64,000 nucleotides of DNA from Gerris lacustris (taxonomy: Eukaryota > Arthropoda > Insecta > Hemiptera > Gerridae): the NCBI GenBank assembly GCA_951217055.1, contig OX578286.1:42919937-42983936 (forward strand), read 5' to 3'. The translations under genes and the position numbers were made by a program. Below, piece after piece: positions 26,677 to 38,202 of this stretch; position 1 is the first letter of the stretch, and every line of letters begins with the position of its first letter. The notes under the pieces were generated by a model. That model saw only the letters and a list, made by a program, of their open reading frames with translations, made no database searches and was not told the origin of the DNA.

Positions 26677-27984
26677 ATTGTCAGGGAGCCCCATTCAGTT
26701 CTAAACGCAATTTTTTTTGAAGTGAAACTTCTTTGGCGGCGGTAAAGTGAATTTTTTCATATATTGACATCGTGTAACGAAGTTTGCGATTCGAGACTCG
26801 TCCAAGTGTAACATTTTTACAGATTAATTGTATTATATCTATTTAAAGACCAGCAAATCAAAACAAACATTTATTTTTATTGGAATAAATGTGGTTGCCG
26901 CATAGCAATATTTTTTTTCAATTAAATTTCCCATAACCATTTCTTAATACTGAAATAATAAATTCGTCTAAAATGAAAGAGAGCAATGCATTCTAGAACT
27001 TAAGTTTCACTTCTAATGCGTGAGAGCGTCAGACATATTTTTTTTTTCATTTTTTTTTTTTAGCGAGGAGCCCCCTGCCTATGCCTTAGCTACGCCACTG
27101 AATGTAATGAACTTAAAATTAATTCCTAATGTGTCATGAGTATGGAATTTTGAATTCTTGTGTTTCATTTAGTTACTCAGATTTTTGTGATGTTTTCATG
27201 TTATTCAATATGGTCAATGTTAATTTACAGTAGAGAAACTGCTAACTACAGTTAACTACAGTAGAAAACTCATATTAAACTTTTACATTTTTACTTGTAA
27301 TGCATTTTTTTTAAAAATAAAATGTGTTATTTAACTATTTTTATTTGCTTACTCTTAATCTCATTATTTTAGTAAACAATTTATATTATGTTTTATTTTA
27401 TATTATACTAAGTGTAAAAGAAGATGTTTTAATGAAACTTATCAGCAACAAAACAACTAAATTATGTATTTGTTTTTTTAGCCCATCTTAGTTAAACTCC
27501 AAAAATCTTTTCCTGTAAGAACAATCTTGCCCCCAGAAACCCTTAAAACTCGTCTATTTGCTCTTAAATTTTGAAAAATCCCCGGACCCCCGCCGTTATT
27601 TCTTCAAATGGGCCCTGATGCTAACTTGCCCAGGGGCCCGGAAATCCTCTCAGGGGTCCTGTTGCAGTTTCTAGTTTGTTTCCATGAATCATGAAACCTT
27701 ACCATACCATTGTGATTACAACTCAATGATTTCATTCAAGTTGTAATTAAATTTAGTTATTCGAAACATTTTGAGCCGTATTTCCTTTAAATGTATTCAT
27801 AATGTAGAATTTTTCTTAAGTTTGTTAAGAGTAAAACACCAATTTCTATTCAAAATTTATAAATCCCCCCCCCCTCTTTTTCTTGGGGAGGGGGGGGGGG
27901 GTATTCCATACCCTAAAACCCCCCGGTGTTTGCATATCTGGGATAGATTGCCCCCCCCGAAATTAGGTCCTGGATCCGCCACTG

Positions 27985-28006
27985 AGTTGTCTCGGACCGA
28001 TTTTTT
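27985..28006 (-). mobile_element. HINE-A copy 4, right end
   Basis: AGTTGTCTCGGACCGATTTTTT, the terminal segment of the copy interrupted at 25267. Confidence 0.85.
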
Positions 28007-28029
28007 AATAATATAGATAGAGTATTTTA

Positions 28030-28200
28030 TTAACCCTTAACTGCCCGAATTATTTTTTTGGGGAATTGTTTGGTTTTTTTCTGGGGATTTTGTCTGTTAT
28101 GAGGTCCCTTAATATGTCAAAAATGTTTAAAAAAATTAAAATAAATTCCTTACCACACATTTGGGCTGTTGCCATATGGTAACGCTAGGACATTAGCCCT
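28030..28200. mobile_element. Possible lone piggyBac-type end
   Basis: TTAACCCTTAACTGCCCG at 28030 has the TTAA-CCCT start of piggyBac ends. About 140 bp in is the near-palindrome GTTGCCATATGGTAAC, comparable to the subterminal palindromes of the two piggyBac elements later in the window. No matching right end was found. Confidence 0.3.
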
Positions 28201-29040
28201 ACAGTTTTTTTTCTCAGTAAATGTTTTGATAATTTATTTTACAAAATGTATGTAAATAAATTTGTCTAGTCATCATGATCTAGTCTTTGGTGAATTGTGT
28301 GCTGCTTGGGTTGAGAACGATGGCGCCATGATTCTATCAATGACTTCATTTGCATCTGAAAAGTGAGAAGTAAGAGACCCGAGGAATTGGAGACGAACTT
28401 TAGGCTATCCCCTATCCCCCCACCAAAAGAAAGTGATGGGACGGTGAAGGCACTCAGGAGACAATAACATAAAAAACTGCAATTAATGCAATACAATATT
28501 GGGCTAATCTGCACTCTCTAGAGCGGTTCCAAGTGATTACACTCCCTCCCAGAGCCGCACTATTGATTGCAGATTACAGATACCTCATGTTCTTTTCAAT
28601 AGGCATGCAATGAACTGATTAGAAGTTGACTGCTAAAGAAGTGATAATATTTATCAGTGAATAGTATTATTATGATTTCGTTCTTTTACTTCTGACTCTA
28701 GAGATAATAATTAAAAAAAATGTTAAATATTTTTACTATTGGCAAAATTTCGCCCACACTTGATCTTCTTCAGGCCTTATATATCTGATTTTTGTGGTGA
28801 ACATTTTTCTTATACACATTCTGAATCTCCCAGCCGAAAGGAATAGTCACTGGACTATTACCTTTCTCACGTTACTCATTGCCAAAAAAACATTTAACCT
28901 CTGTAACACTTATAACATGAAATTATGTAGTTGTGTTAAACAATAAAGATAAAAAAAAAAACACATACTGAATAAGTTTTAAGTACAAGGAGTGACTGTC
29001 AATACACCTATTCACATTTTTTGTAAGGCATGAGGATGCC
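28201..29040. other. No gene recognised
   Basis: AT-rich. GGAGACGAACTTTAGG at about 28388 also occurs at about 26216 inside the hAT, hinting at a shared repeat. The 82-codon minus-strand frame at 28266-28514 has no recognisable domain. Confidence 0.4.
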
Positions 29041-29209
29041 CAGTGGCGTAACTATGGGCCCGCGCGGGCCCGCATTGCGAGGGGCTCCCAGTGCCAGGGG
29101 GTCCCCAAATCCAGAAATAACTGGAATTTTTTGCTCATCGATTTTCTTTGGCGAGGGGCCCCCGAAAATTTCTTGCGTGGGGGCCCCCAATGGCCTAGCT
29201 ACGCCACTG
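29041..29209. mobile_element. hAT MITE, 169 bp
   Basis: CAGTGGCGTAACTA and TAGCTACGCCACTG ends, near-perfect 8-bp duplication (AGGATGCC / AGGATCCC), with a GC-rich self-complementary interior (GGGCCCGCGCGGGCCCGC and GGGGGCCCCC). Non-coding. Confidence 0.85.
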
Positions 29210-29489
29210 AGGATCCCCAGGTTTGGGCAAATAAATGATGCCAATAATAAAATTATTGTTACAAATGTAATGTTTCTTTTATTTATTAATTATCCCTACA
29301 GACAGAAGTAAAGGAACAATTTCAATATTTTAACGGTATTCGCTGAACAATAATCAATTACTTATTGATTTTATGTTTTTACAAGCCATATATTGTCTAA
29401 TTTATTTAATTCCTTCCCCCCTTTTTTTAATAGGTCAAAATTGTTAAGATTTTTTTTTTACATAAATTAAAGTAACAATGAAGCAATAG

Positions 29490-30110
29490 TTAAAGAGCGC
29501 AGACAGTCAAAATTAATTTGGTGCTATCTGCGATCTACTTTCGACAAACTATCCAAATTTCATAAAAATAATATATTAATTATAGATAAAGATAAATAAA
29601 TGTATCGTTGTGCGCGCGGGTTACTTTTGATAAACTATAAAAGTTTCATAAAAATCAGATAAGTATACTTTTGAAGGCGCAGAAGGTTGAAACTTATATG
29701 GGACCAACAATGAGCTAATTATGACCTTACCATACAAATTTCTTTAAAATCGGACGTGCAGTTTTTAAGATATGTAAATGGTTTCGCAAAAACTGACCGA
29801 CAGAACTATGTTCCCTTGGTTTCGCAAAAACTGACCGACAGAACAATGTTCCCTTGGTTTCGCAAAAACTGACCGACAGAACAATGTTCCCTTGGTTTCG
29901 CAAAAACTGACCGACAGAACTATGTTCCCTTGGTTTCGCAAAAACTGACCGACAGAACAATGTTCCCTTGGTTTCGCAAAAACTGACCGATAGAACTATG
30001 TTCCCTTGGTTTCGCAAAAACTGACCGATAGAACTATGTTCCCTGATGCCAAAAACAGATTTCTGTCTTGGCATTTTTGAAATTGGAGACAAAATTTCTC
30101 CAGGCAAGTT
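29490..30110 (+). mobile_element. HINE-D copy with internal minisatellite
   Basis: TTTCGACAAACTATCCAAAT, then AAATCGGACGTGCAGTTTTT, lead into the minisatellite; TTCCCTGATGCCAAAAACAG and ATTTCTGTCTTGGCATTTTT follow, the usual HINE-D order. The terminal hairpin is lost. Confidence 0.7.
29780..30046. repeat. 38-bp minisatellite, 7 copies
   Basis: GGTTTCGCAAAAACTGACCG starts at 29780, 29818, 29856, 29894, 29932, 29970 and 30008. Copies differ only at a few sites (ACTATG/ACAATG, GACAG/GATAG). Because 38 is not a multiple of three, frames across it cycle every 114 bp; the 126-codon minus frame is an artefact. Confidence 0.95.
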
Positions 30111-30135
30111 TAAGAATGATTCACCTTAGTTGAAT

Positions 30136-30749
30136 TTTTACTTTCTCATATAAAGAGAAAGTATTGTGATGGCGCGAAAATTCGATTTTGATATTTTGAT
30201 GGATTTACACGTTTGAGGTCCCCTGAGTCCAAAAAAGTGGGTTTTAAAAAATGTCTGTCTGTCGTCTGTCGTCTGTGCAGACGCCTGGAGCCTAAACTAC
30301 TGGGCAGATTTTGACGAAATTTGGCATACATGTACAGAAAAATCATACCCCGAGGCGAAATCGAGAAATGAATTTTAGCTCCAAATTTAGGGGCGCTACC
30401 CCCCAAAAAACTCTGAAAAAACGTGAAAAAAATTATTTCTTGAAAACGGTTCCGACGATTTTGATTAAAAAATTCTATAATATAGTCCATTTAAATACGA
30501 ATCCAACGATATAAGCCGTTTCCCCGGGAAAAATCTAGTTCCTGAGAAAAAAAGCTTAAAACGCGGACAGACAGTGCCCGGGTTCGATTCCCCGCCAGGG
30601 AGAAATTATTTTTATGATAAATTTTAATGAAATGCTCAATAATAATTAAATTTACATACGAAAACTAATAAATGGAAAACACTGGGCTAAATAATTATGA
30701 ACTCGTATATGAGAAAGTTTGTCTGAGTTGTCTCGGACCGATTTTTTTA
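30136..30749 (-). mobile_element. HINE-A copy 5 (near full length)
   Basis: Hairpin ACTTTCTC...GAGAAAGT, ATTGTGATGGCGCG, GTCGTCTGTCGTCTGT, core GATTTTGACGAAATTTGGCA, T-arm-like GGGTTCGATTCCCCGCC (about 30570), internal TATATGAGAAAGT at about 30707, and end TCTCGGACCGATTTTTT. This is the best complete reference copy in the window. Confidence 0.75.
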
Positions 30750-32452
30750 GAATGTTATTGTATTGGTAGAGAGTCGATATGCTAAGTTTCAGCACGATTG
30801 AATGACTGGAAGAGGGTTAACTCGCCCTCTAAAGATTTTTTAAACTTACCAATTAATTAATTAATTAAATTTTATAACTTTTTTAATTTAATTAATCCAT
30901 TCATTTTTAAAAAGATAATTAATTAAATGTAAAGAATTGGATGAGGGTTAACTAGTCTTCCAAAGATTTTGATGACAGGCAACCCAGGTACAAAAGTGAA
31001 GTTAATATAAAGGATTCAAAAAAATATACATCAAATTTAGCCCTATATAAGGTAGAACTGATGGAGATACAACAAAAAGTCATAGGACATAAGTTGAAGA
31101 TCTTTTAAATGAGTTACCGAGGGTACAATCTAATTTTCGATACGACTTAACGTATAGCAATGATCTTCAGGTCCAACTCAGATAATTCACCTCAGAAGCC
31201 TACTTGAGTGATGAGAGCAGACAAATTTGATTAACAGGTATTTAGCGATTTTCTTTAAAAAAAAAAAGGTTTTTTTAAAAACATTTTTGCCATCTTTGCA
31301 GGGTATATACTGGCAAAGTATAGATTTCGTACATTACGACAAAAGCAAGGAGAGAAGTAAGTATGATTAATAAGGGGGGGGGGGGAGACTATAAACGTAA
31401 TTTTCTCTAAAAATATGGATTTCCGAGACGAAACGCTTTTTTGCCGACGTGATGAGCAATCTATTCGTTATTTCAATGGCGCCTTTAGTCCTAAATTCAT
31501 TTAAAATGATTGGGTTGGCGACGGTAAATATTATGTTATAAATCCTAGAGGTGGTTTAGGTAAATCACGTCTGACGTGTATCGCACGTGCTCTAGATGTA
31601 GAATGTATACCTGACTTAATACATATATATGTATATAATATATAAGGTCCGTGATCCATATAATTAAGTCCTAAAACGTGGCATTATAAGAGGTTTTTTA
31701 ACCCATATTAATCCTCTTTTTTTTCTATATGTATACATATATAAGAAAGGATCAGTTGGTTCTAATGGGTTAGTCCTTAAAATATTCTCATGCTTATGAC
31801 CACCCATCCCTTGTTTTTAGATTGGTAAAAAAACCTAAACGCTTCTATCTGAACAGAAAAACTCTCAGTGATTTACCAAATTCTACCAGTAGTTATCATG
31901 AGGCATAACATTTTAATGTTTTGGGGTACCATGGATCAACATTTATGGTAAATATAATTGAATGCGTAAAGCAAACCGATCTACATTGGAATTATCAGCT
32001 ACATTAACATCTCTGGGTTGAGCTATGATTCTTTACACATAAATTCTTACCGAACCATTTTCTCATATGGAATAATATAAACTGAGTCTCCAGGTAAACT
32101 GACTAATTTGTTTATTTTCTACTACAAAACAGCTGTCAGCCTTCATAAGACCATCATCAGTTCCTTAATGAAGAAGAAATAAAGTTACATTAAACAATTG
32201 AAAAAAAAATCTTGCATACGAGTCTGCAAGACAGTGAGGCATTTTCATGTATTCCCTCCACATAAGCTACCGAAATGTCGCCAGGTTCGCTTCGCGGTGT
32301 TCGCTTGGCGTGTGCCGACGATTAACATGACGAGCCTTGATTCGTGTGAAATGATTCGTATGACATACTTTCCAACGTAAATGTATTCACCACCTCATAT
32401 ACACTTGTACATTAAACATTATTATTGTAAAATATTATATATTTATTTTTAG
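30750..32452. other. No gene recognised
   Basis: A diverged pair GGAAGAGGGTTAACTCG (about 30810) and GGATGAGGGTTAACTAG (about 30939), each followed by CAAAGATTTT or similar, suggests a small duplication. A G run is at 31374-31385. No coding domain. Confidence 0.4.
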
Positions 32453-33113
32453 AGTCCGTAGGCAAAACCAAGGACCCTTATATTTTCCTGCGTGTGTCTG
32501 TCCGTCCGTCCTGTCACCTGCTCTCACGGCTACACCTTTCGTCCGATCACTTCGAAATTTGGCATGTATGTGTCTTGTACCTACCCACATATTTTAAAAA
32601 TATAGCGACCTAAAAAAAAATATTTTTCAAAAATATTAGGGTAAAAAAACTTAAGGGTTAAAATGGTTTTATTTTTTTTCGACACAGTGAGGTGTATCAT
32701 ATAAAAGGGTACGTCGAGCTGATTACAAAAATATATAACTCTTTGGTTATAACTTTGATAGAGCGAGCTTAGGCAAGTTTGAAGTGGGTGTGAAACGTGC
32801 CCCCCCCCCCTCTATCTCGCTTATGTGAAGTGCAAAAAATCTGAAACAATTCCTGAATATTCTTCGACCAAAAGTAAAGATACGACTTTTTGGAAATTTC
32901 GAAAAAAATATTATTTTATATTTTATTGACAAAATAGGTTTTTTTTTTTAATTATGGTCGTTTCGATGTATTTATATGGTTGTAGTCCGATTCAGTAGCA
33001 ACAAAATACTTTATCGGAAGTTTGTTTATGTGTTTAGAGAATATCCGACCCATAAGATAGTTCAAAGTAAGCTGTTTAGCTTTTAAAAAACACCATCAAT
33101 AGGGTACAACTTA
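32453..33113 (-). mobile_element. HINE-B copy 2
   Basis: Starts with AGAGTCCGTAGGCAAAACCA and the complementary AGGACCCTT hairpin, then TGTGTCTGTCCGTCCGTCC, TCGAAATTTGGCATGTATGT, and ends CACCATCAATAGGGTAC. Inverted relative to copies 1 and 3; the AACAGGTCAAG end is missing. Confidence 0.65.
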
Positions 33114-33889
33114 AACTATACAGGGAAAATCGAAAACGAAGAGAAAATAACCCTTTTTTAGTGCGTTTATAAATAAATTGATTATATCACATGTTACTTG
33201 ATTTAAATTAAACCTTACCTATGTAATAAGGGAAAGTTTTGTTATTTGTTCTTCAAAAACCCTGTTATCATTTATAGTCACCAGTCATTTAGTTAACCTT
33301 GTTCCTTCAAGTTTTTAATTTTTTTGTATAAATATTCATTCCTCTTCGTGACAGAGTCATAAGATATTTTATCTGTGTACTATGATAGAGTTCTATTTTG
33401 CCTGAACTGGCAAGGTTGAATGTCAAAGAATAATTATCTGGTGACAAGAAGCTATTTCCGTTGTTTTAGTTGAACGTTGTATAAATTGAAACTTACACAA
33501 AGTTAAAGCTCTAGTCATACTCTTAATATGGCAATATACCAATCTGCACTTCTGACCTCACACGCAAGTAAGTAAAACCATTTATTATTCTAATAAAATA
33601 AGGCAAATATTGACAACGGACAACCTATAGTTGTATATTTCTCTTTCTAATTTTATTATCCTTGAAACTAATAAGGCGAATTTTGTTCTCGTGGTCCCTT
33701 AAACCAAACCTATAACAAATATGAGGGAATGAAAAGCCTGTATCTCATGGGTATTTGTTGAAATGCATATTGAATAGTATTACATATTCAATTTTGTTAG
33801 CAAACTGATACAAGTGAATCTCTATGTTTGGAAGCCTGGGTAGCAAGTAGGGGAGATTGGTAGGTTTTCAATCAATCAGGTGAAGAAGC
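33114..33889. other. No gene recognised
   Basis: Ordinary AT-rich sequence without repeats that I could match elsewhere in the window. Confidence 0.45.
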
Positions 33890-34110
33890 ATCGGGTGTGG
33901 TCAGTAGTTAGGTGGGTGTCCACTGGGAACACATCTCTGGTTTCAATTCCGGGACTGCCCCCCCCCCCCCCCCCCCCCCCCCAGTCACGATTCACCTAGC
34001 ATTGTTTAAACTAATGGGAAGGTGCTATATAGAAAGAGTAAGCGCCAGCAGGTTTCGGTCTGGAAAACCGTCACCATGGTCACACTCGACACTCTCGATT
34101 CGATAAAAAA
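33890..34110 (+). mobile_element. Candidate tRNA-derived SINE
   Basis: GTGGTCAGTAGTTAGG resembles a polymerase III A box, and GGTTTCAATTCCGGGA about 40 bp later resembles a B box (GGTTCGANTCC) with two departures. A 25-bp C run follows at about 33958. The spacing fits a tRNA head; the fold is not a functional tRNA. Confidence 0.4.
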
Positions 34111-34369
34111 TGAGATGTGAGAAATGGTTTTACTAACCAACCCCATCACGCAAATATGTAGAGAGTTTGGTGTTTCAACCCATGTTGGTTCAAAACCCCC
34201 CGGAAAAAGAAAAAGTAGAAAGAGAGTGTAGTGATCGAGCGGCAGACAATTATTACTTTTGTCTGATTCTCGATATCCTTGATTTATAGTTAATGTTTAC
34301 TTCGTGGTGTAACTGTCATTAATTTATTATATATGCTATATGTCATTGATAAATTCTAATCTTCAATAT

Positions 34370-34950
34370 TTGCTTACGAGCTTACCGAAGGTAACAGAAG
34401 CATTGTGTTCACTTTTGAGAACTAAAAACTTTTACTTCTCTAATTTTAAAAAATCCAAGACAGAAATCCGTTTCAGACATCAGAGAACATTTTTGGTCTA
34501 GTGTCTGTCTGTCTGTGTGTCCGCGAATTATGAAACGTGCGACGATAATTTGAGTAAATGTCGACAGATTTTGATGAAATTTGGTAGACATGTTCATTTT
34601 ACCAATGCCCAGGACGAGTTAGTTGGACAACGTTATCCGTCCAAGCGTTCATGAGCAACGCTCGCGTAAATTTGAACTTCAAATTTAAAATTGGAATTTT
34701 AGGTCGGGAAAAAATCTAACTTCATCTATTCAATGAGACAACATTTTTTTCAAATACAATTTTTTAGTAAAACCAACAGCGACACCACTACGAAGTGTTA
34801 AAGATCGCTAAAACTATTAATAGTTTTTACACAATAAACAATATAACAAAAAAAATATAACAATAATTGTAATGTTAATATAACAATAAAGTACATGATA
34901 GGATGCGAGGAAGATATGTGCCACACAAATTGGCAGTATATTTTTTTTTT
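34370..34950 (-). mobile_element. HINE-C copy 2
   Basis: Head TTACCGAAGGTAACAGAAGC, ATTGTG, GACAGAAATCCGTTTCAGAC, (GTCT)n with GTGTGTCCG, core AGATTTTGATGAAATTTGGT, then ACAACGTTATCCGTCC, AACGCTCGCGTAAA and GGATGCGAGGAAG, ending near GCCACACAAATTGGCAG. Parallel to 49131-49706. Confidence 0.7.
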
Positions 34951-35220
34951 AAATGTGTAGTATGTTGTATAGCGAGATAGAATAGCATGAATTTTAGAAA
35001 ACTTTTTTGTGACGATACGAAACTAACACTTAACTATGCGAAATCAGTGGAGTTTTTAAAAAATATCTGGAGATTTTAAGCATGAAGACGCAGATGAAGC
35101 AATTCTTTAATGGGTAGAAATGGTACGGGATAAAAATCTTCTTCTTCAAGGACCATTTATTTTTTCTCAAAAATAAAGAAGAAATTCTATGGAACGAAAT
35201 TTCTATACAGCGATTTTTTT

Positions 35221-35281
35221 TTTTACTTTTCCTCACCAATGGTAAGAAAAGTATTGTTTTCACCCAAAAAATGTTTTTCAA
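35221..35281 (-). mobile_element. HINE-F hairpin end (fragment)
   Basis: ACTTTTC...GAAAAGT hairpin followed by ATTGTTTTCACCC, the same head plan as the A and C families but a different sequence; it abuts HINE-B copy 3. Confidence 0.45.
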
Positions 35282-36006
35282 TAAACAGGTCAAGTGTGTG
35301 ATAGTCAGCACACAGCGAGGGTCCGTAGGCAACCCTGTTTAGTTTAAGTAGTACCCTATTGACGGTGTTTTTTAAAATGCTAAAAAGCTTACTTTAAACT
35401 ATCCTATGGGTCTGATATTCTCAAAACACATAGACAAACTTGTGAAAAAGTATTTTTTTGCCACTGAACCGGACTACAACCATATAAATACATCGAAAAG
35501 ACCATAGTCATAAAAAAACGCATTTTGTCAATAAAAATTAAAATAATATTTTTTTCGAAATTTCCAAAAAGTGGTATCTTTACTTTTGGTCGAAGAATGT
35601 TCAGGAATTTTTTCAGATTGTTTACACTTCACATAAGCGAGATAGAAGGGGGGGACACGTTTCACACCCACTTCAAACTTGCCTACGCTCGCCCTATAAA
35701 AGTTATAACCAAAGAATTATATATTTTTGTAATCAGCTCGACGTACCCTTTCATATGATACCCCTCACTGTGTCGAAAAAAAATACACAAAATTTAACCC
35801 TTAAGTTTTTTTACCCTAATATTTTTGAAAAATATTTTTTTTAAGTCGCTATATTTTTAAAATATGTGGGCAGGTACGAGACACATACATGCCAAATTTC
35901 AAAGTGATCTGACGAAAGGTGTAGCCGTAAGAGCAGGCGAGAGGACGGACGGACATACACAAGCAGGAAAATATAAGGGTCCTTGGTTTTGCCTACGAAC
36001 CCTAAA
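35282..36006 (+). mobile_element. HINE-B copy 3
   Basis: AACAGGTCAAGTGTGTGATA, the self-complementary TGTGTG(N)AGTCAGCACACA, then AGGGTCCGTAGGCAA. On the far side are ATGCCAAATTTCAAAGTGAT, GGACGGACGGACATAC and the terminal hairpin GGGTCCTTGGTTTTGCCTAC. The subterminal AGGGTCCGTAGGCAA is inverted relative to the 3' hairpin strand. Confidence 0.7.
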
Positions 36007-36604
36007 AATGAGCATTTAACTGAATTATCCGTTTAGGGTGTTGTTGTCAGCATGACGTCCGTATGTGTGTATGTGAGTTATCATCGTAGCGCCCAAGGTA
36101 TATAACCTAGAGAGTTGAAACTTGGCCGAAAAAATCAGTCCTTACTTCTGGTTGTGCCGCCCGGAAAATCAACATTCTCTGCCATCTTGAACCCAGTTTG
36201 CTGAGTTAGTAAAATTAAAAATAAATCGTAAAAAATCACTAAGTTGTCCGATCGAGTTGAAATTTGGCACGAATGAACCTACCTCTCTGTATGACAAACA
36301 AATCCACTAAATTTAATTTCAATATTGGCCAGCATTTTGAAGTTATCGATTTTTGAATTTTGAAACTTTGACGGTTAATAAGTATAAATACGCTTTTGGC
36401 ATAATATAACATATCGCTGGAACTGGTAAAAAATAAGGAACAAACATAAAAAAAAACGATCAAATTACATTAATTAGTTTAAAAGTTATATGCAATTTAT
36501 AAATTTGTTTAACGTCAAAGTTTGTTTACATCTGTCAAAATAATGCCAAAATTAAAAAAATTAAATAAAAGAATAAAATAAATAAAAATAATGTATAATT
36601 GCTT
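36007..36604. other. Decayed HINE-like sequence
   Basis: GAGAGTTGAAACTTGGCCG and TCGAGTTGAAATTTGGCACG are core motifs like those of the HINE families but with other flanks. No terminal hairpin or limits found; no gene. Confidence 0.4.
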
Positions 36605-36760
36605 TTTTAAAAAAATCAGTTAGTTCATAGCGGTCACCCATCCAAGTACTGACACGGCCAATGCTGCTTCCTCCTGCTGTGAAGCAGCAGAAGAGGCCAC
36701 TTTAGTGGCCTCCGAAGTGAGCAAAAGTTCCGAGGTACCTCGTACCCGATTTTTTTATTT
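36605..36760 (-). mobile_element. 5S rRNA-related repeat (SINE3-like) or 5S fragment
   Basis: On the minus strand GTCAGTACTTGGATGGGTGA followed by CCGC (36630-36653) matches the conserved internal control region near the 3' half of eukaryotic 5S rRNA, preceded by AAGCAGCATTGGCC where 5S has an AAGCAACATCGGGC-like sequence. The 5' half is not 5S: it holds the palindrome GGCCACTTTAGTGGCC (36695-36710) and CTGCTGCTTCACAGCAG. Hence a 5S-derived repeat rather than a gene. Confidence 0.55.
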
Positions 36761-37939
36761 TGACGTTATATAGACAAATCAAGAGTCTTTTAAATTCTAT
36801 TAATCGAATGTACAGACCATCTGCTTCCAGAAAGAGGGCTAGATTTTCACCTTACACGCTAAGTTAAAGTGAACAGATTTATCAGATCAGTTTTGCAGAT
36901 GGATTTATCTGATGGTGTATGGGGGCCTTACAGGCATTATAATCTTCATTTTTTTGACAATAGATCTTGCATATCCACATATATAAAAAATAAACTTACA
37001 TTAATTAGACTTACGAGATGGGAAAACCATTTAATTTACTAACCCAACCTCTGAATTATAATTAACTTTCTAACAGAAAATTATTTGATGAACTTTGAAC
37101 TAATGAAAGTCTAAAAATTTGATAAGATAGAAATGAAAATAAATTTATTCGAAGGAACAATGTATTCCGTTAAGAAACGTAGATGGATAATAATAAATAA
37201 ATATAAACATGAGATGCTCACAATAAATCACCGAAAAATTTCGAAGATGAGCCGGGGCAAAGGGTGAAATAAAGGCTGACATGGAACAAAAAAAATTAAT
37301 CGAATCACATTTTCGATAACCTGAGTAAATTATGCAGAGAATATGGGTTTATAGCAGGACAGGAAAAAAATGGCATCCATAAAACATATACACATATTTA
37401 TAAAGATAATAATATAACTGTTTAAAAAAAAAATCTCACTCAATATATATTTTTAGTTAATACAAAAACTATACATACATCGTATATACATACTACGCGT
37501 ATTAAAATAAAAATAAAAATAATGGCGTGCTATCAGGGGGAAAAAACTAAAAATAATTGCTTAATCTTTATAAAGTCAAAAAGATAAAGAAATGAAGATA
37601 GAGACAGAGAAAAAAAATCAAAATATTTTGAGTTTTTATTTTGAAGGGTCAGGAGGTTCACAGGTTAAAACACCATTAAAATAAATGAAAAATGAGAGAA
37701 CACTATAAATTATAATTAAGATTTCATTTTTTTGTTTATGATTTCTACGCATGTAGGCTTTTGGGAAATTTTATGGGAATATTAAAACTTTTATTTTAGT
37801 TGATGTGATAATAGTATTAAATCATTTTAAATCTAGAATTCAAAATAACTATTGAGTTACATATTGAGTCAAATATAAAAAATAGGTATGATTAAATGAA
37901 AAAAAAACTGTAGTGATGATGGTAGAAGTATGTGGTCTC
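36761..37939. other. No gene recognised
   Basis: AT-rich without repeats that I could match elsewhere. Confidence 0.45.
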
Positions 37940-38150
37940 GAAACGTCCGTAGCTAATATTGAACCTATGGATGGGAGAAACACCTTCTCCTGAAATGTTT
38001 GTAGGTACTAATAAACCTTAGGATAGAAGAAATGCCTCATTTTGAAACATCCTTAGTTAAGAATAGACCTATGGATGGGACAGATACATGCTCCCGAAAT
38101 ATTGTTAATTAATTAATAAACTTTATGATAGGAAACGTCATTAGTTACTT
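37940..38150. repeat. Diverged 52-bp tandem repeat, 4 copies
   Basis: Units start GAAACGTCC at 37940, GAAATGTTT at 37992, GAAACATCC at 38044 and GAAATATTG at 38096, exactly 52 bp apart. A partial unit (GAAACGTCATTAGTTA) follows with a changed spacing. Confidence 0.85.
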
Positions 38151-38202
38151 GTAAACTTGATAACAAGTTTAGTACCTTCTCCTGAAACTTCTCGTTAATT
38201 AA

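Larger units (their letters stand above)
25268..27984. mobile_element. Non-autonomous hAT transposon, 2717 bp, inside HINE-A
   Basis: The ends are CAGTGGCGGATCCA and TGGATCCGCCACTG. The 8-bp duplication AGTTGTCT (25260-25267 and 27985-27992) is exact. Removing the element and one duplication restores the HINE-A end GTTGTCTCGGACCG as in other copies. Subterminal G/C runs are present at both sides. 8-bp duplications with CAGTGGCG ends are typical of hAT. I see no transposase; the interior holds other repeats (25748-26676, and a hAT-like end TAGCTACGCCACTG at 27085-27098). Confidence 0.88.

Noticed and set aside
29727..30107. Repetitive 126-residue protein with 38-residue repeats
   Set aside because: It is the 38-bp minisatellite read through all three frames in turn; no start context or domain.
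36630..36653. Functional 5S rRNA gene
   Set aside because: Only the 3' control region matches; the 5' half is unrelated sequence.
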